A DNA stretch of 64,000 nt from Tritrichomonas musculus. Taxonomy: Eukaryota; Parabasalia; Tritrichomonadida; Tritrichomonadidae. Below, in pieces: positions 24,351 through 38,700 of the stretch. A program made the translations under genes and the position numbers. Each line of letters begins with the position of its first letter. The stretch's first letter is position 1. The stretch covers positions 124,001-188,000 of the forward strand of contig JAPFFF010000010.1 in the NCBI GenBank assembly GCA_039105265.1, given 5' to 3'. The notes below the pieces were generated by a model. It was not told the origin of the DNA and searched no databases. It worked only from the letters and a program-made list of their open reading frames with translations.

Positions 24351-27300
24351 ATGAACAGAGTTAAATAAAACACAAATCTCAAACACTTTTGTAAGATAAT
24401 TAAAAACGATTTCGAAATTAAGTAAAATCAGTAAAAATTAAAGCTTAATCTCAGTTATTCTTATTCAAACGTTTCTCACAAATGAACAGAGTTAAATAAA
24501 ACACAAATCTCAAACACTTTTGTAAGATAATTAAAAACGATTTCGAAATTAAGTAAAATCAGTAAAAATTAAAGCTTAATCTCAGTTATTCTTATTCAAA
24601 CGTTTCTCACAAATGAACAGAGTTAAATAAAACACAAATCTCAAACACTTTTGTAAGATAATTAAAAACGATTTCGAAATTAAGTAAAATCAGTAAAAAT
24701 TAAAGCTTAATCTCAGTTATTCTTATTCAAACGTTTCTCACAAGTGAACAGAGTTAAATAAAACACAAATCTCAAACACTTTTGTAAGATAATTAAAAAC
24801 GATTTCGAAATTAAGTAAAATCAGTAAAAATTAAAGCTTAATCTCAGTTATTCTTAATCTAACATTTCTCACAAATGAACAGAGTTAAATAAAACACAAA
24901 TCTCAAACACTTTTGTAAGATAATTAAAAACGATTTCGAAATTAAGTAAAATCAGTAAAAATTAAAGCTTAATCTCAATTATTCTTATTCAAACGTTTCT
25001 CACAAGTGAACAGAGTTAAATAAAACACAAATCTCAAACACTTTTGTAAGATAATTATAAACGATTTCGAAATTAAGTAAAATCAGTAAAAATTAAAGCT
25101 TAATCTCAATTATTCTTATTCTAACATTTCTCACAAATGAACAGAGTTAAATAAAACACAAATCTCAAACACTTTTGTAAGATAATTAAAAACGATTTCG
25201 AAATTAAGTAAAATCAGTAAAAATTAAAGCTTAATCTCAGTTATTCTTATTCAAACGTTTCTCACAAATGAACAGAGTTAAATAAAACACAAATCTCAAA
25301 CACTTTTATAAGATAATTAAAAACGATTTCGAAATTAAGTAAAATCAGTAAAAATTAAAGCTTAATCTCAGTTATTCTTATTCAAACGTTTCTCACAAAT
25401 GAACAGAGTTAAATAAAACACAAATCTCAAACACTTTTGTAAGATAATTAAAAACGATTTCGAAATTAAGTAAAATCAGTAAAAATTAAAGCTTAATCTC
25501 AGTTATTCTTATTCAAACGTTTCTCACAAATGAACAGAGTTAAATAAAACACAAATCTCAAACACTTTTGTAAGATAATTATAAACGATTTCGAAATTAA
25601 GTAAAATCAGTAAAAATTAAAGCTTAATCTCAGTTATTCTTAATCTAACATTTCTCACAAATGAACAGAGTTAAATAAAACACAAATCTCAAACACTTTT
25701 GTAAGATAATTAAAAACGATTTCGAAATTAAGTAAAATCAGTAAAAATTAAAGCTTAATCTCAATTATTCTTATTCAAACGTTTCTCACAAGTGAACAGA
25801 GTTAAATAAAACACAAATCTCAAACACTTTTGTAAGATAATTATAAACGATTTCGAAATTAAGTAAAATCAGTAAAAATTAAAGCTTAATCTCAATTATT
25901 CTTATTCTAACATTTCTCACAAATGAACAGAGTTAAATAAAACACAAATCTCAAACACTTTTGTAAGATAATTAAAAACGATTTCGAAATTAAGTAAAAT
26001 CAGTAAAAATTAAAGCTTAATCTCAGTTATTCTTATTCAAACGTTTCTCACAAATGAACAGAGTTAAATAAAACACAAATCTCAAACACTTTTATAAGAT
26101 AATTAAAAACGATTTCGAAATTAAGTAAAATCAGTAAAAATTAAAGCTTAATCTCAGTTATTCTTATTCAAACGTTTCTCACAAATGAACAGAGTTAAAT
26201 AAAACACAAATCTCAAACACTTTTGTAAGATAATTAAAAACGATTTCGAAATTAAGTAAAATCAGTAAAAATTAAAGCTTAATCTCAGTTATTCTTATTC
26301 AAACGTTTCTCACAAATGAACAGAGTTAAATAAAACACAAATCTCAAACACTTTTGTAAGATAATTATAAACGATTTCGAAATTAAGTAAAATCAGTAAA
26401 AATTAAAGCTTAATCTCAGTTATTCTTAATCTAACATTTCTCACAAATGAACAGAGTTAAATAAAACACAAATCTCAAACACTTTTGTAAGATAATTAAA
26501 AACGATTTCGAAATTAAGTAAAATCAGTAAAAATTAAAGCTTAATCTCAGTTATTCTTAATCTAACATTTCTCACAAATGAACAGAGTTAAATAAAACAC
26601 AAATCTCAAACACTTTTGTAAGATAATTAAAAACGATTTCGAAATTAAGTAAAATCAGTAAAAATTAAAGCTTAATCTCAGTTATTCTTATTCAAACGTT
26701 TCTCACAAATGAACAGAGTTAAATAAAACACAAATCTCAAACACTTTTGTAAGATAATTAAAAACGATTTCGAAATTAAGTAAAATCAGTAAAAATTAAA
26801 GCTTAATCTCAATTATTCTTAATCTAACATTTCTCACAAATGAACAGAGTTAAATAAAACACAAATCTCAAACACTTTTGTAAGATAATTAAAAACGATT
26901 TCGAAATTAAGTAAAATCAGTAAAAATTAAAGCGCAATATCAATTATTCTTATTCAAACGTTTCTCACAAATGAACAGAGTTAAATAAAACACAAATCTC
27001 AAACACTTTTGTAAGATAATTAAAAACGATTTCGAAATTAAGTAAAATCAGTAAAAATTAAAGCTTAATCTCAATTATTCTTAATCTAACATTTCTCACA
27101 AATGAACAGAGTTAAATAAAACACAAATCTCAAACACTTTTGTAAGATAATTAAAAACGATTTCGAAATTAAGTAAAATCAGTAAAAATTAAAGCTTAAT
27201 CTCAATTATTCTTAATCTAACGTTTCTCACAAGTGAACAGAGTTAAATAAAACACAAATCTCAAACACTTTTGTAAGATAATTAAAAACGATTTCGAAAT

Positions 27301-30300
27301 TAAGTAAAATCAGTAAAAATTAAAGCTTAATCTCAATTATTCTTAATCTAACATTTCTCACAAATGAACAGAGTTAAATAAAACACAAATCTCAAACACT
27401 TTTGTAAGATAATTATAAACGATTTCGAAATTAAGTAAAATCAGTAAAAATTAAAGCTTAATCTCAATTATTCCTATTCAAACGTTTCTCACAAATGAAC
27501 AGAGTTAAATAAAACACAAATCTCAAACACTTTTGTAAGATAATTAAAAACGATTTCGAAATTAAGTAAAATCAGTAAAAATTAAAGCTTAATCTCAGTT
27601 ATTCTTATTCAAACGTTTCTCACAAGTGAACAGAGTTAAATAAAACACAAATCTCAAACACTTTTGTAAGATAATTAAAAACGATTTCGAAATTAAGTAA
27701 AATCAGTAAAAATTAAAGCTTAATCTCAGTTATTCTTATTCAAACGTTTCTCACAAATGAACAGAGTTAAATAAAACACAAATCTCAAACACTTTTGTAA
27801 GATAATTAAAAACGATTTCGAAATTAAGTAAAATCAATAAAAATTAAAGCGCAATATCAATTATTCTTATTCAAACGTTTCTCACAAGTGAACAGAGTTA
27901 AATAAAACACAAATCTCAAACACTTTTGTAAGATAATTATAAACGATTTCGAAATTAAGTAAAATCAGTAAAAATTAAAGCTTAATCTCAGTTATTCTTA
28001 TTCTAACATTTCTCACAAATGAACAGAGTTAAATAAAACACAAATCTCAAACACTTTTGTAAGATAATTAAAAACGATTTCGAAATTAAGTAAAATCAGT
28101 AAAAATTAAAGCTTAATCTCAGTTATTCTTATTCAAACGTTTCTCACAAATGAACAGAGTTAAATAAAACACAAATCTCAAACACTTTTGTAAGATAATT
28201 AAAAACGATTTCGAAATTAAGTAAAATCAGTAAAAATTAAAGCTTAATCTCAGTTATTCTTAATCTAACATTTCTCACAAATGAACAGAGTTAAATAAAA
28301 CACAAATCTCAAACACTTTTGTAAGATAATTAAAAACGATTTCGAAATTAAGTAAAATCAGTAAAAATTAAAGCTTAATCTCAATTATTCTTATTCTAAC
28401 ATTTCTCACAAATGAACAGAGTTAAATAAAACATAAATCTCAAACACTTTTGTAAGATAATTATAAACGATTTCGAAATTAAGTAAAATCAGTAAAAATT
28501 AAAGCTTAATCTCAGTTATTCTTATTCAAACGTTTCTCACAAATGAACAGAGTTAAATAAAACACAAATCTCAAACACTTTTGTAAGATAATTAAAAACG
28601 ATTTCGAAATTAAGTAAAATCAGTAAAAATTAAAGCTTAATCTCAGTTATTCTTATTCAAACGTTTCTCACAAATGAACAGAGTTAAATAAAACACAAAT
28701 CTCAAACACTTTTGTAAGATAATTAAAAACGATTTCGAAATTAAGTAAAATCAGTAAAAATTAAAGCTTAATCTCAGTTATTCTTAATCTAACATTTCTC
28801 ACAAGTGAACAGAGTTAAATAAAACACAAATCTCAAACACTTTTGTAAGATAATTATAAACGATTTCGAAATTAAGTAAAATCAGTAAAAATTAAAGCTT
28901 AATCTCAATTATTCTTATTCAAACGTTTCTCACAAGTGAACAGAGTTAAATAAAACACAAATCTCAAACACTTTTGTAAGATAATTATAAACGATTTCGA
29001 AATTAAGTAAAATCAGTAAAAATTAAAGCTTAATCTCAATTATTCTTATTCAAACGTTTCTCACAAATGAACAGAGTTAAATAAAACACAAATCTCAAAC
29101 ACTTTTGTAAGATAATTAAAAACGATTTCGAAATTAAGTAAAATCAGTAAAAATTAAAGCTTAATCTCAGTTATTCTTATTCAAACGTTTCTCACAAGTG
29201 AACAGAGTTAAATAAAACACAAATCTCAAACACTTTTGTAAGATAATTAAAAACGATTTCGAAATTAAGTAAAATCAGTAAAAATTAAAGCTTAATCTCA
29301 GTTATTCTTATTCAAACGTTTCTCACAAGTGAACAGAGTTAAATAAAACACAAATCTCAAACACTTTTGTAAGATAATTAAAAACGATTTCGAAATTAAG
29401 TAAAATCAGTAAAAATTAAAGCTTAATCTCAGTTATTCTTAATCTAACATTTCTCACAAGTGAACAGAGTTAAATAAAACACAAATCTCAAACACTTTTG
29501 TAAGATAATTATAAACGATTTCGAAATTAAGTAAAATCAGTAAAAATTAAAGCTTAATCTCAATTATTCTTATTCAAACGTTTCTCACAAGTGAACAGAG
29601 TTAAATAAAACACAAATCTCAAACACTTTTGTAAGATAATTATAAACGATTTCGAAATTAAGTAAAATCAGTAAAAATTAAAGCTTAATCTCAATTATTC
29701 TTATTCTAACATTTCTCACAAATGAACAGAGTTAAATAAAACACAAATCTCAAACACTTTTGTAAGATAATTAAAAACGATTTCGAAATTAAGTAAAATC
29801 AGTAAAAATTAAAGCTTAATCTCAGTTATTCTTATTCAAACGTTTCTCACAAATGAACAGAGTTAAATAAAACACAAATCTCAAACACTTTTATAAGATA
29901 ATTAAAAACGATTTCGAAATTAAGTAAAATCAGTAAAAATTAAAGCTTAATCTCAGTTATTCTTATTCAAACGTTTCTCACAAATGAACAGAGTTAAATA
30001 AAACACAAATCTCAAACACTTTTGTAAGATAATTAAAAACGATTTCGAAATTAAGTAAAATCAGTAAAAATTAAAGCTTAATCTCAGTTATTCTTATTCA
30101 AACGTTTCTCACAAATGAACAGAGTTAAATAAAACACAAATCTCAAACACTTTTGTAAGATAATTATAAACGATTTCGAAATTAAGTAAAATCAGTAAAA
30201 ATTAAAGCTTAATCTCAGTTATTCTTAATCTAACATTTCTCACAAATGAACAGAGTTAAATAAAACACAAATCTCAAACACTTTTGTAAGATAATTAAAA

Positions 30301-32232
30301 ACGATTTCGAAATTAAGTAAAATCAGTAAAAATTAAAGCTTAATCTCAGTTATTCTTAATCTAACATTTCTCACAAATGAACAGAGTTAAATAAAACACA
30401 AATCTCAAACACTTTTGTAAGATAATTAAAAACGATTTCGAAATTAAGTAAAATCAGTAAAAATTAAAGCTTAATCTCAGTTATTCTTATTCAAACGTTT
30501 CTCACAAATGAACAGAGTTAAATAAAACACAAATCTCAAACACTTTTGTAAGATAATTAAAAACGATTTCGAAATTAAGTAAAATCAGTAAAAATTAAAG
30601 CTTAATCTCAATTATTCTTAATCTAACATTTCTCACAAATGAACAGAGTTAAATAAAACACAAATCTCAAACACTTTTGTAAGATAATTAAAAACGATTT
30701 CGAAATTAAGTAAAATCAGTAAAAATTAAAGCGCAATATCAATTATTCTTATTCAAACGTTTCTCACAAATGAACAGAGTTAAATAAAACACAAATCTCA
30801 AACACTTTTGTAAGATAATTAAAAACGATTTCGAAATTAAGTAAAATCAGTAAAAATTAAAGCTTAATCTCAATTATTCTTAATCTAACATTTCTCACAA
30901 ATGAACAGAGTTAAATAAAACACAAATCTCAAACACTTTTGTAAGATAATTAAAAACGATTTCGAAATTAAGTAAAATCAGTAAAAATTAAAGCTTAATC
31001 TCAATTATTCTTAATCTAACGTTTCTCACAAGTGAACAGAGTTAAATAAAACACAAATCTCAAACACTTTTGTAAGATAATTAAAAACGATTTCGAAATT
31101 AAGTAAAATCAGTAAAAATTAAAGCTTAATCTCAATTATTCTTAATCTAACATTTCTCACAAATGAACAGAGTTAAATAAAACACAAATCTCAAACACTT
31201 TTGTAAGATAATTATAAACGATTTCGAAATTAAGTAAAATCAGTAAAAATTAAAGCTTAATCTCAATTATTCCTATTCAAACGTTTCTCACAAATGAACA
31301 GAGTTAAATAAAACACAAATCTCAAACACTTTTGTAAGATAATTAAAAACGATTTCGAAATTAAGTAAAATCAGTAAAAATTAAAGCTTAATCTCAGTTA
31401 TTCTTATTCAAACGTTTCTCACAAGTGAACAGAGTTAAATAAAACACAAATCTCAAACACTTTTGTAAGATAATTAAAAACGATTTCGAAATTAAGTAAA
31501 ATCAGTAAAAATTAAAGCTTAATCTCAGTTATTCTTATTCAAACGTTTCTCACAAATGAACAGAGTTAAATAAAACACAAATCTCAAACACTTTTGTAAG
31601 ATAATTAAAAACGATTTCGAAATTAAGTAAAATCAATAAAAATTAAAGCGCAATATCAATTATTCTTATTCAAACGTTTCTCACAAGTGAACAGAGTTAA
31701 ATAAAACACAAATCTCAAACACTTTTGTAAGATAATTATAAACGATTTCGAAATTAAGTAAAATCAGTAAAAATTAAAGCTTAATCTCAGTTATTCTTAA
31801 TCTAACATTTCTCACAAATGAACAGAGTTAAATAAAACACAAATCTCAAACACTTTTGTAAGATAATTAAAAACGATTTCGAAATTAAGTAAAATCAGTA
31901 AAAATTAAAGCTTAATCTCAGTTATTCTTATTCAAACGTTTCTCACAAATGAACAGAGTTAAATAAAACACAAATCTCAAACACTTTTGTAAGATAATTA
32001 AAAACGATTTCGAAATTAAGTAAAATCAGTAAAAATTAAAGCTTAATCTCAGTTATTCTTAATCTAACATTTCTCACAAATGAACAGAGTTAAATAAAAC
32101 ACAAATCTCAAACACTTTTGTAAGATAATTAAAAACGATTTCGAAATTAAGTAAAATCAGTAAAAATTAAAGCTTAATCTCAATTATTCTTATTCTAACA
32201 TTTCTCACAAATGAACAGAGTTAAATAAAACA
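24324..32232. repeat. 64-monomer higher-order repeat, left copy
   Basis: These 7,909 bp match 32708-40616 at an offset of 8,384 bp (64 monomers). Shared markers are 25308/33692, 26094/34478, 27220/35604, 27837/36221, 28434/36818, 29893/38277, 31019/39403 and 31636/40020. The T at column 98 that distinguishes 28001 from 20927 is shared by 36385. The ends are fixed by column 88 (24323/32707) and column 7 (C at 32233, T at 40617). This segment is also most of the right copy of the 54-monomer repeat. Confidence 0.87.
24392..31424. repeat. 54-monomer higher-order repeat, right copy
   Basis: This is the partner of 17318-24350. It carries the derived or alternative T at column 98 (28001) in an otherwise A98-type monomer, a state shared with 36385 in the next duplication. 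Confidence 0.87.
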
Positions 32233-32707
32233 CAAATCTCAAACACTTTTGTAAGATAATTAAAAACGATTTCGAAATTAAGTAAAATCAGTAAAAATTA
32301 AAGCTTAATCTCAGTTATTCTTATTCAAACGTTTCTCACAAATGAACAGAGTTAAATAAAACACAAATCTCAAACACTTTTGTAAGATAATTAAAAACGA
32401 TTTCGAAATTAAGTAAAATCAGTAAAAATTAAAGCTTAATCTCAGTTATTCTTATTCAAACGTTTCTCACAAATGAACAGAGTTAAATAAAACACAAATC
32501 TCAAACACTTTTGTAAGATAATTAAAAACGATTTCGAAATTAAGTAAAATCAGTAAAAATTAAAGCTTAATCTCAATTATTCTTAATCTAACATTTCTCA
32601 CAAATGAACAGAGTTAAATAAAACACAAATCTCAAACACTTTTGTAAGATAATTAAAAACGATTTCGAAATTAAGTAAAATCAGTAAAAATTAAAGCTTA
32701 ATCTCAA
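32233..32707. repeat. Junction between the 64-monomer copies
   Basis: About 3.6 monomers of satellite join the end of the left copy to the start of the right copy. The monomer at 32620-32750 has the uncommon combination A88-T98-A101-G105-A116 without T37, which looks like a recombinant of two common types. A similar one occurs at the 43580 junction. Confidence 0.65.
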
Positions 32708-35700
32708 TTATTCTTATTCAAACGTTTCTCACAAATGAACAGAGTTAAATAAAACACAAATCTCAAACACTTTTGTAAGATAATTAAAAACGATTTCGAA
32801 ATTAAGTAAAATCAGTAAAAATTAAAGCTTAATCTCAGTTATTCTTATTCAAACGTTTCTCACAAATGAACAGAGTTAAATAAAACACAAATCTCAAACA
32901 CTTTTGTAAGATAATTAAAAACGATTTCGAAATTAAGTAAAATCAGTAAAAATTAAAGCTTAATCTCAGTTATTCTTATTCAAACGTTTCTCACAAATGA
33001 ACAGAGTTAAATAAAACACAAATCTCAAACACTTTTGTAAGATAATTAAAAACGATTTCGAAATTAAGTAAAATCAGTAAAAATTAAAGCTTAATCTCAG
33101 TTATTCTTATTCAAACGTTTCTCACAAGTGAACAGAGTTAAATAAAACACAAATCTCAAACACTTTTGTAAGATAATTAAAAACGATTTCGAAATTAAGT
33201 AAAATCAGTAAAAATTAAAGCTTAATCTCAGTTATTCTTAATCTAACATTTCTCACAAATGAACAGAGTTAAATAAAACACAAATCTCAAACACTTTTGT
33301 AAGATAATTAAAAACGATTTCGAAATTAAGTAAAATCAGTAAAAATTAAAGCTTAATCTCAATTATTCTTATTCAAACGTTTCTCACAAGTGAACAGAGT
33401 TAAATAAAACACAAATCTCAAACACTTTTGTAAGATAATTATAAACGATTTCGAAATTAAGTAAAATCAGTAAAAATTAAAGCTTAATCTCAATTATTCT
33501 TATTCTAACATTTCTCACAAATGAACAGAGTTAAATAAAACACAAATCTCAAACACTTTTGTAAGATAATTAAAAACGATTTCGAAATTAAGTAAAATCA
33601 GTAAAAATTAAAGCTTAATCTCAGTTATTCTTATTCAAACGTTTCTCACAAATGAACAGAGTTAAATAAAACACAAATCTCAAACACTTTTATAAGATAA
33701 TTAAAAACGATTTCGAAATTAAGTAAAATCAGTAAAAATTAAAGCTTAATCTCAGTTATTCTTATTCAAACGTTTCTCACAAATGAACAGAGTTAAATAA
33801 AACACAAATCTCAAACACTTTTGTAAGATAATTAAAAACGATTTCGAAATTAAGTAAAATCAGTAAAAATTAAAGCTTAATCTCAGTTATTCTTATTCAA
33901 ACGTTTCTCACAAATGAACAGAGTTAAATAAAACACAAATCTCAAACACTTTTGTAAGATAATTATAAACGATTTCGAAATTAAGTAAAATCAGTAAAAA
34001 TTAAAGCTTAATCTCAGTTATTCTTAATCTAACATTTCTCACAAATGAACAGAGTTAAATAAAACACAAATCTCAAACACTTTTGTAAGATAATTAAAAA
34101 CGATTTCGAAATTAAGTAAAATCAGTAAAAATTAAAGCTTAATCTCAATTATTCTTATTCAAACGTTTCTCACAAGTGAACAGAGTTAAATAAAACACAA
34201 ATCTCAAACACTTTTGTAAGATAATTATAAACGATTTCGAAATTAAGTAAAATCAGTAAAAATTAAAGCTTAATCTCAATTATTCTTATTCTAACATTTC
34301 TCACAAATGAACAGAGTTAAATAAAACACAAATCTCAAACACTTTTGTAAGATAATTAAAAACGATTTCGAAATTAAGTAAAATCAGTAAAAATTAAAGC
34401 TTAATCTCAGTTATTCTTATTCAAACGTTTCTCACAAATGAACAGAGTTAAATAAAACACAAATCTCAAACACTTTTATAAGATAATTAAAAACGATTTC
34501 GAAATTAAGTAAAATCAGTAAAAATTAAAGCTTAATCTCAGTTATTCTTATTCAAACGTTTCTCACAAATGAACAGAGTTAAATAAAACACAAATCTCAA
34601 ACACTTTTGTAAGATAATTAAAAACGATTTCGAAATTAAGTAAAATCAGTAAAAATTAAAGCTTAATCTCAGTTATTCTTATTCAAACGTTTCTCACAAA
34701 TGAACAGAGTTAAATAAAACACAAATCTCAAACACTTTTGTAAGATAATTATAAACGATTTCGAAATTAAGTAAAATCAGTAAAAATTAAAGCTTAATCT
34801 CAGTTATTCTTAATCTAACATTTCTCACAAATGAACAGAGTTAAATAAAACACAAATCTCAAACACTTTTGTAAGATAATTAAAAACGATTTCGAAATTA
34901 AGTAAAATCAGTAAAAATTAAAGCTTAATCTCAGTTATTCTTAATCTAACATTTCTCACAAATGAACAGAGTTAAATAAAACACAAATCTCAAACACTTT
35001 TGTAAGATAATTAAAAACGATTTCGAAATTAAGTAAAATCAGTAAAAATTAAAGCTTAATCTCAGTTATTCTTATTCAAACGTTTCTCACAAATGAACAG
35101 AGTTAAATAAAACACAAATCTCAAACACTTTTGTAAGATAATTAAAAACGATTTCGAAATTAAGTAAAATCAGTAAAAATTAAAGCTTAATCTCAATTAT
35201 TCTTAATCTAACATTTCTCACAAATGAACAGAGTTAAATAAAACACAAATCTCAAACACTTTTGTAAGATAATTAAAAACGATTTCGAAATTAAGTAAAA
35301 TCAGTAAAAATTAAAGCGCAATATCAATTATTCTTATTCAAACGTTTCTCACAAATGAACAGAGTTAAATAAAACACAAATCTCAAACACTTTTGTAAGA
35401 TAATTAAAAACGATTTCGAAATTAAGTAAAATCAGTAAAAATTAAAGCTTAATCTCAATTATTCTTAATCTAACATTTCTCACAAATGAACAGAGTTAAA
35501 TAAAACACAAATCTCAAACACTTTTGTAAGATAATTAAAAACGATTTCGAAATTAAGTAAAATCAGTAAAAATTAAAGCTTAATCTCAATTATTCTTAAT
35601 CTAACGTTTCTCACAAGTGAACAGAGTTAAATAAAACACAAATCTCAAACACTTTTGTAAGATAATTAAAAACGATTTCGAAATTAAGTAAAATCAGTAA

Positions 35701-38700
35701 AAATTAAAGCTTAATCTCAATTATTCTTAATCTAACATTTCTCACAAATGAACAGAGTTAAATAAAACACAAATCTCAAACACTTTTGTAAGATAATTAT
35801 AAACGATTTCGAAATTAAGTAAAATCAGTAAAAATTAAAGCTTAATCTCAATTATTCCTATTCAAACGTTTCTCACAAATGAACAGAGTTAAATAAAACA
35901 CAAATCTCAAACACTTTTGTAAGATAATTAAAAACGATTTCGAAATTAAGTAAAATCAGTAAAAATTAAAGCTTAATCTCAGTTATTCTTATTCAAACGT
36001 TTCTCACAAGTGAACAGAGTTAAATAAAACACAAATCTCAAACACTTTTGTAAGATAATTAAAAACGATTTCGAAATTAAGTAAAATCAGTAAAAATTAA
36101 AGCTTAATCTCAGTTATTCTTATTCAAACGTTTCTCACAAATGAACAGAGTTAAATAAAACACAAATCTCAAACACTTTTGTAAGATAATTAAAAACGAT
36201 TTCGAAATTAAGTAAAATCAATAAAAATTAAAGCGCAATATCAATTATTCTTATTCAAACGTTTCTCACAAGTGAACAGAGTTAAATAAAACACAAATCT
36301 CAAACACTTTTGTAAGATAATTATAAACGATTTCGAAATTAAGTAAAATCAGTAAAAATTAAAGCTTAATCTCAGTTATTCTTATTCTAACATTTCTCAC
36401 AAATGAACAGAGTTAAATAAAACACAAATCTCAAACACTTTTGTAAGATAATTAAAAACGATTTCGAAATTAAGTAAAATCAGTAAAAATTAAAGCTTAA
36501 TCTCAGTTATTCTTATTCAAACGTTTCTCACAAATGAACAGAGTTAAATAAAACACAAATCTCAAACACTTTTGTAAGATAATTAAAAACGATTTCGAAA
36601 TTAAGTAAAATCAGTAAAAATTAAAGCTTAATCTCAGTTATTCTTAATCTAACATTTCTCACAAATGAACAGAGTTAAATAAAACACAAATCTCAAACAC
36701 TTTTGTAAGATAATTAAAAACGATTTCGAAATTAAGTAAAATCAGTAAAAATTAAAGCTTAATCTCAATTATTCTTATTCTAACATTTCTCACAAATGAA
36801 CAGAGTTAAATAAAACATAAATCTCAAACACTTTTGTAAGATAATTATAAACGATTTCGAAATTAAGTAAAATCAGTAAAAATTAAAGCTTAATCTCAGT
36901 TATTCTTATTCAAACGTTTCTCACAAATGAACAGAGTTAAATAAAACACAAATCTCAAACACTTTTGTAAGATAATTAAAAACGATTTCGAAATTAAGTA
37001 AAATCAGTAAAAATTAAAGCTTAATCTCAGTTATTCTTATTCAAACGTTTCTCACAAATGAACAGAGTTAAATAAAACACAAATCTCAAACACTTTTGTA
37101 AGATAATTAAAAACGATTTCGAAATTAAGTAAAATCAGTAAAAATTAAAGCTTAATCTCAGTTATTCTTAATCTAACATTTCTCACAAGTGAACAGAGTT
37201 AAATAAAACACAAATCTCAAACACTTTTGTAAGATAATTATAAACGATTTCGAAATTAAGTAAAATCAGTAAAAATTAAAGCTTAATCTCAATTATTCTT
37301 ATTCAAACGTTTCTCACAAGTGAACAGAGTTAAATAAAACACAAATCTCAAACACTTTTGTAAGATAATTATAAACGATTTCGAAATTAAGTAAAATCAG
37401 TAAAAATTAAAGCTTAATCTCAATTATTCTTATTCAAACGTTTCTCACAAATGAACAGAGTTAAATAAAACACAAATCTCAAACACTTTTGTAAGATAAT
37501 TAAAAACGATTTCGAAATTAAGTAAAATCAGTAAAAATTAAAGCTTAATCTCAGTTATTCTTATTCAAACGTTTCTCACAAGTGAACAGAGTTAAATAAA
37601 ACACAAATCTCAAACACTTTTGTAAGATAATTAAAAACGATTTCGAAATTAAGTAAAATCAGTAAAAATTAAAGCTTAATCTCAGTTATTCTTATTCAAA
37701 CGTTTCTCACAAGTGAACAGAGTTAAATAAAACACAAATCTCAAACACTTTTGTAAGATAATTAAAAACGATTTCGAAATTAAGTAAAATCAGTAAAAAT
37801 TAAAGCTTAATCTCAGTTATTCTTAATCTAACATTTCTCACAAGTGAACAGAGTTAAATAAAACACAAATCTCAAACACTTTTGTAAGATAATTATAAAC
37901 GATTTCGAAATTAAGTAAAATCAGTAAAAATTAAAGCTTAATCTCAATTATTCTTATTCAAACGTTTCTCACAAGTGAACAGAGTTAAATAAAACACAAA
38001 TCTCAAACACTTTTGTAAGATAATTATAAACGATTTCGAAATTAAGTAAAATCAGTAAAAATTAAAGCTTAATCTCAATTATTCTTATTCTAACATTTCT
38101 CACAAATGAACAGAGTTAAATAAAACACAAATCTCAAACACTTTTGTAAGATAATTAAAAACGATTTCGAAATTAAGTAAAATCAGTAAAAATTAAAGCT
38201 TAATCTCAGTTATTCTTATTCAAACGTTTCTCACAAATGAACAGAGTTAAATAAAACACAAATCTCAAACACTTTTATAAGATAATTAAAAACGATTTCG
38301 AAATTAAGTAAAATCAGTAAAAATTAAAGCTTAATCTCAGTTATTCTTATTCAAACGTTTCTCACAAATGAACAGAGTTAAATAAAACACAAATCTCAAA
38401 CACTTTTGTAAGATAATTAAAAACGATTTCGAAATTAAGTAAAATCAGTAAAAATTAAAGCTTAATCTCAGTTATTCTTATTCAAACGTTTCTCACAAAT
38501 GAACAGAGTTAAATAAAACACAAATCTCAAACACTTTTGTAAGATAATTATAAACGATTTCGAAATTAAGTAAAATCAGTAAAAATTAAAGCTTAATCTC
38601 AGTTATTCTTAATCTAACATTTCTCACAAATGAACAGAGTTAAATAAAACACAAATCTCAAACACTTTTGTAAGATAATTAAAAACGATTTCGAAATTAA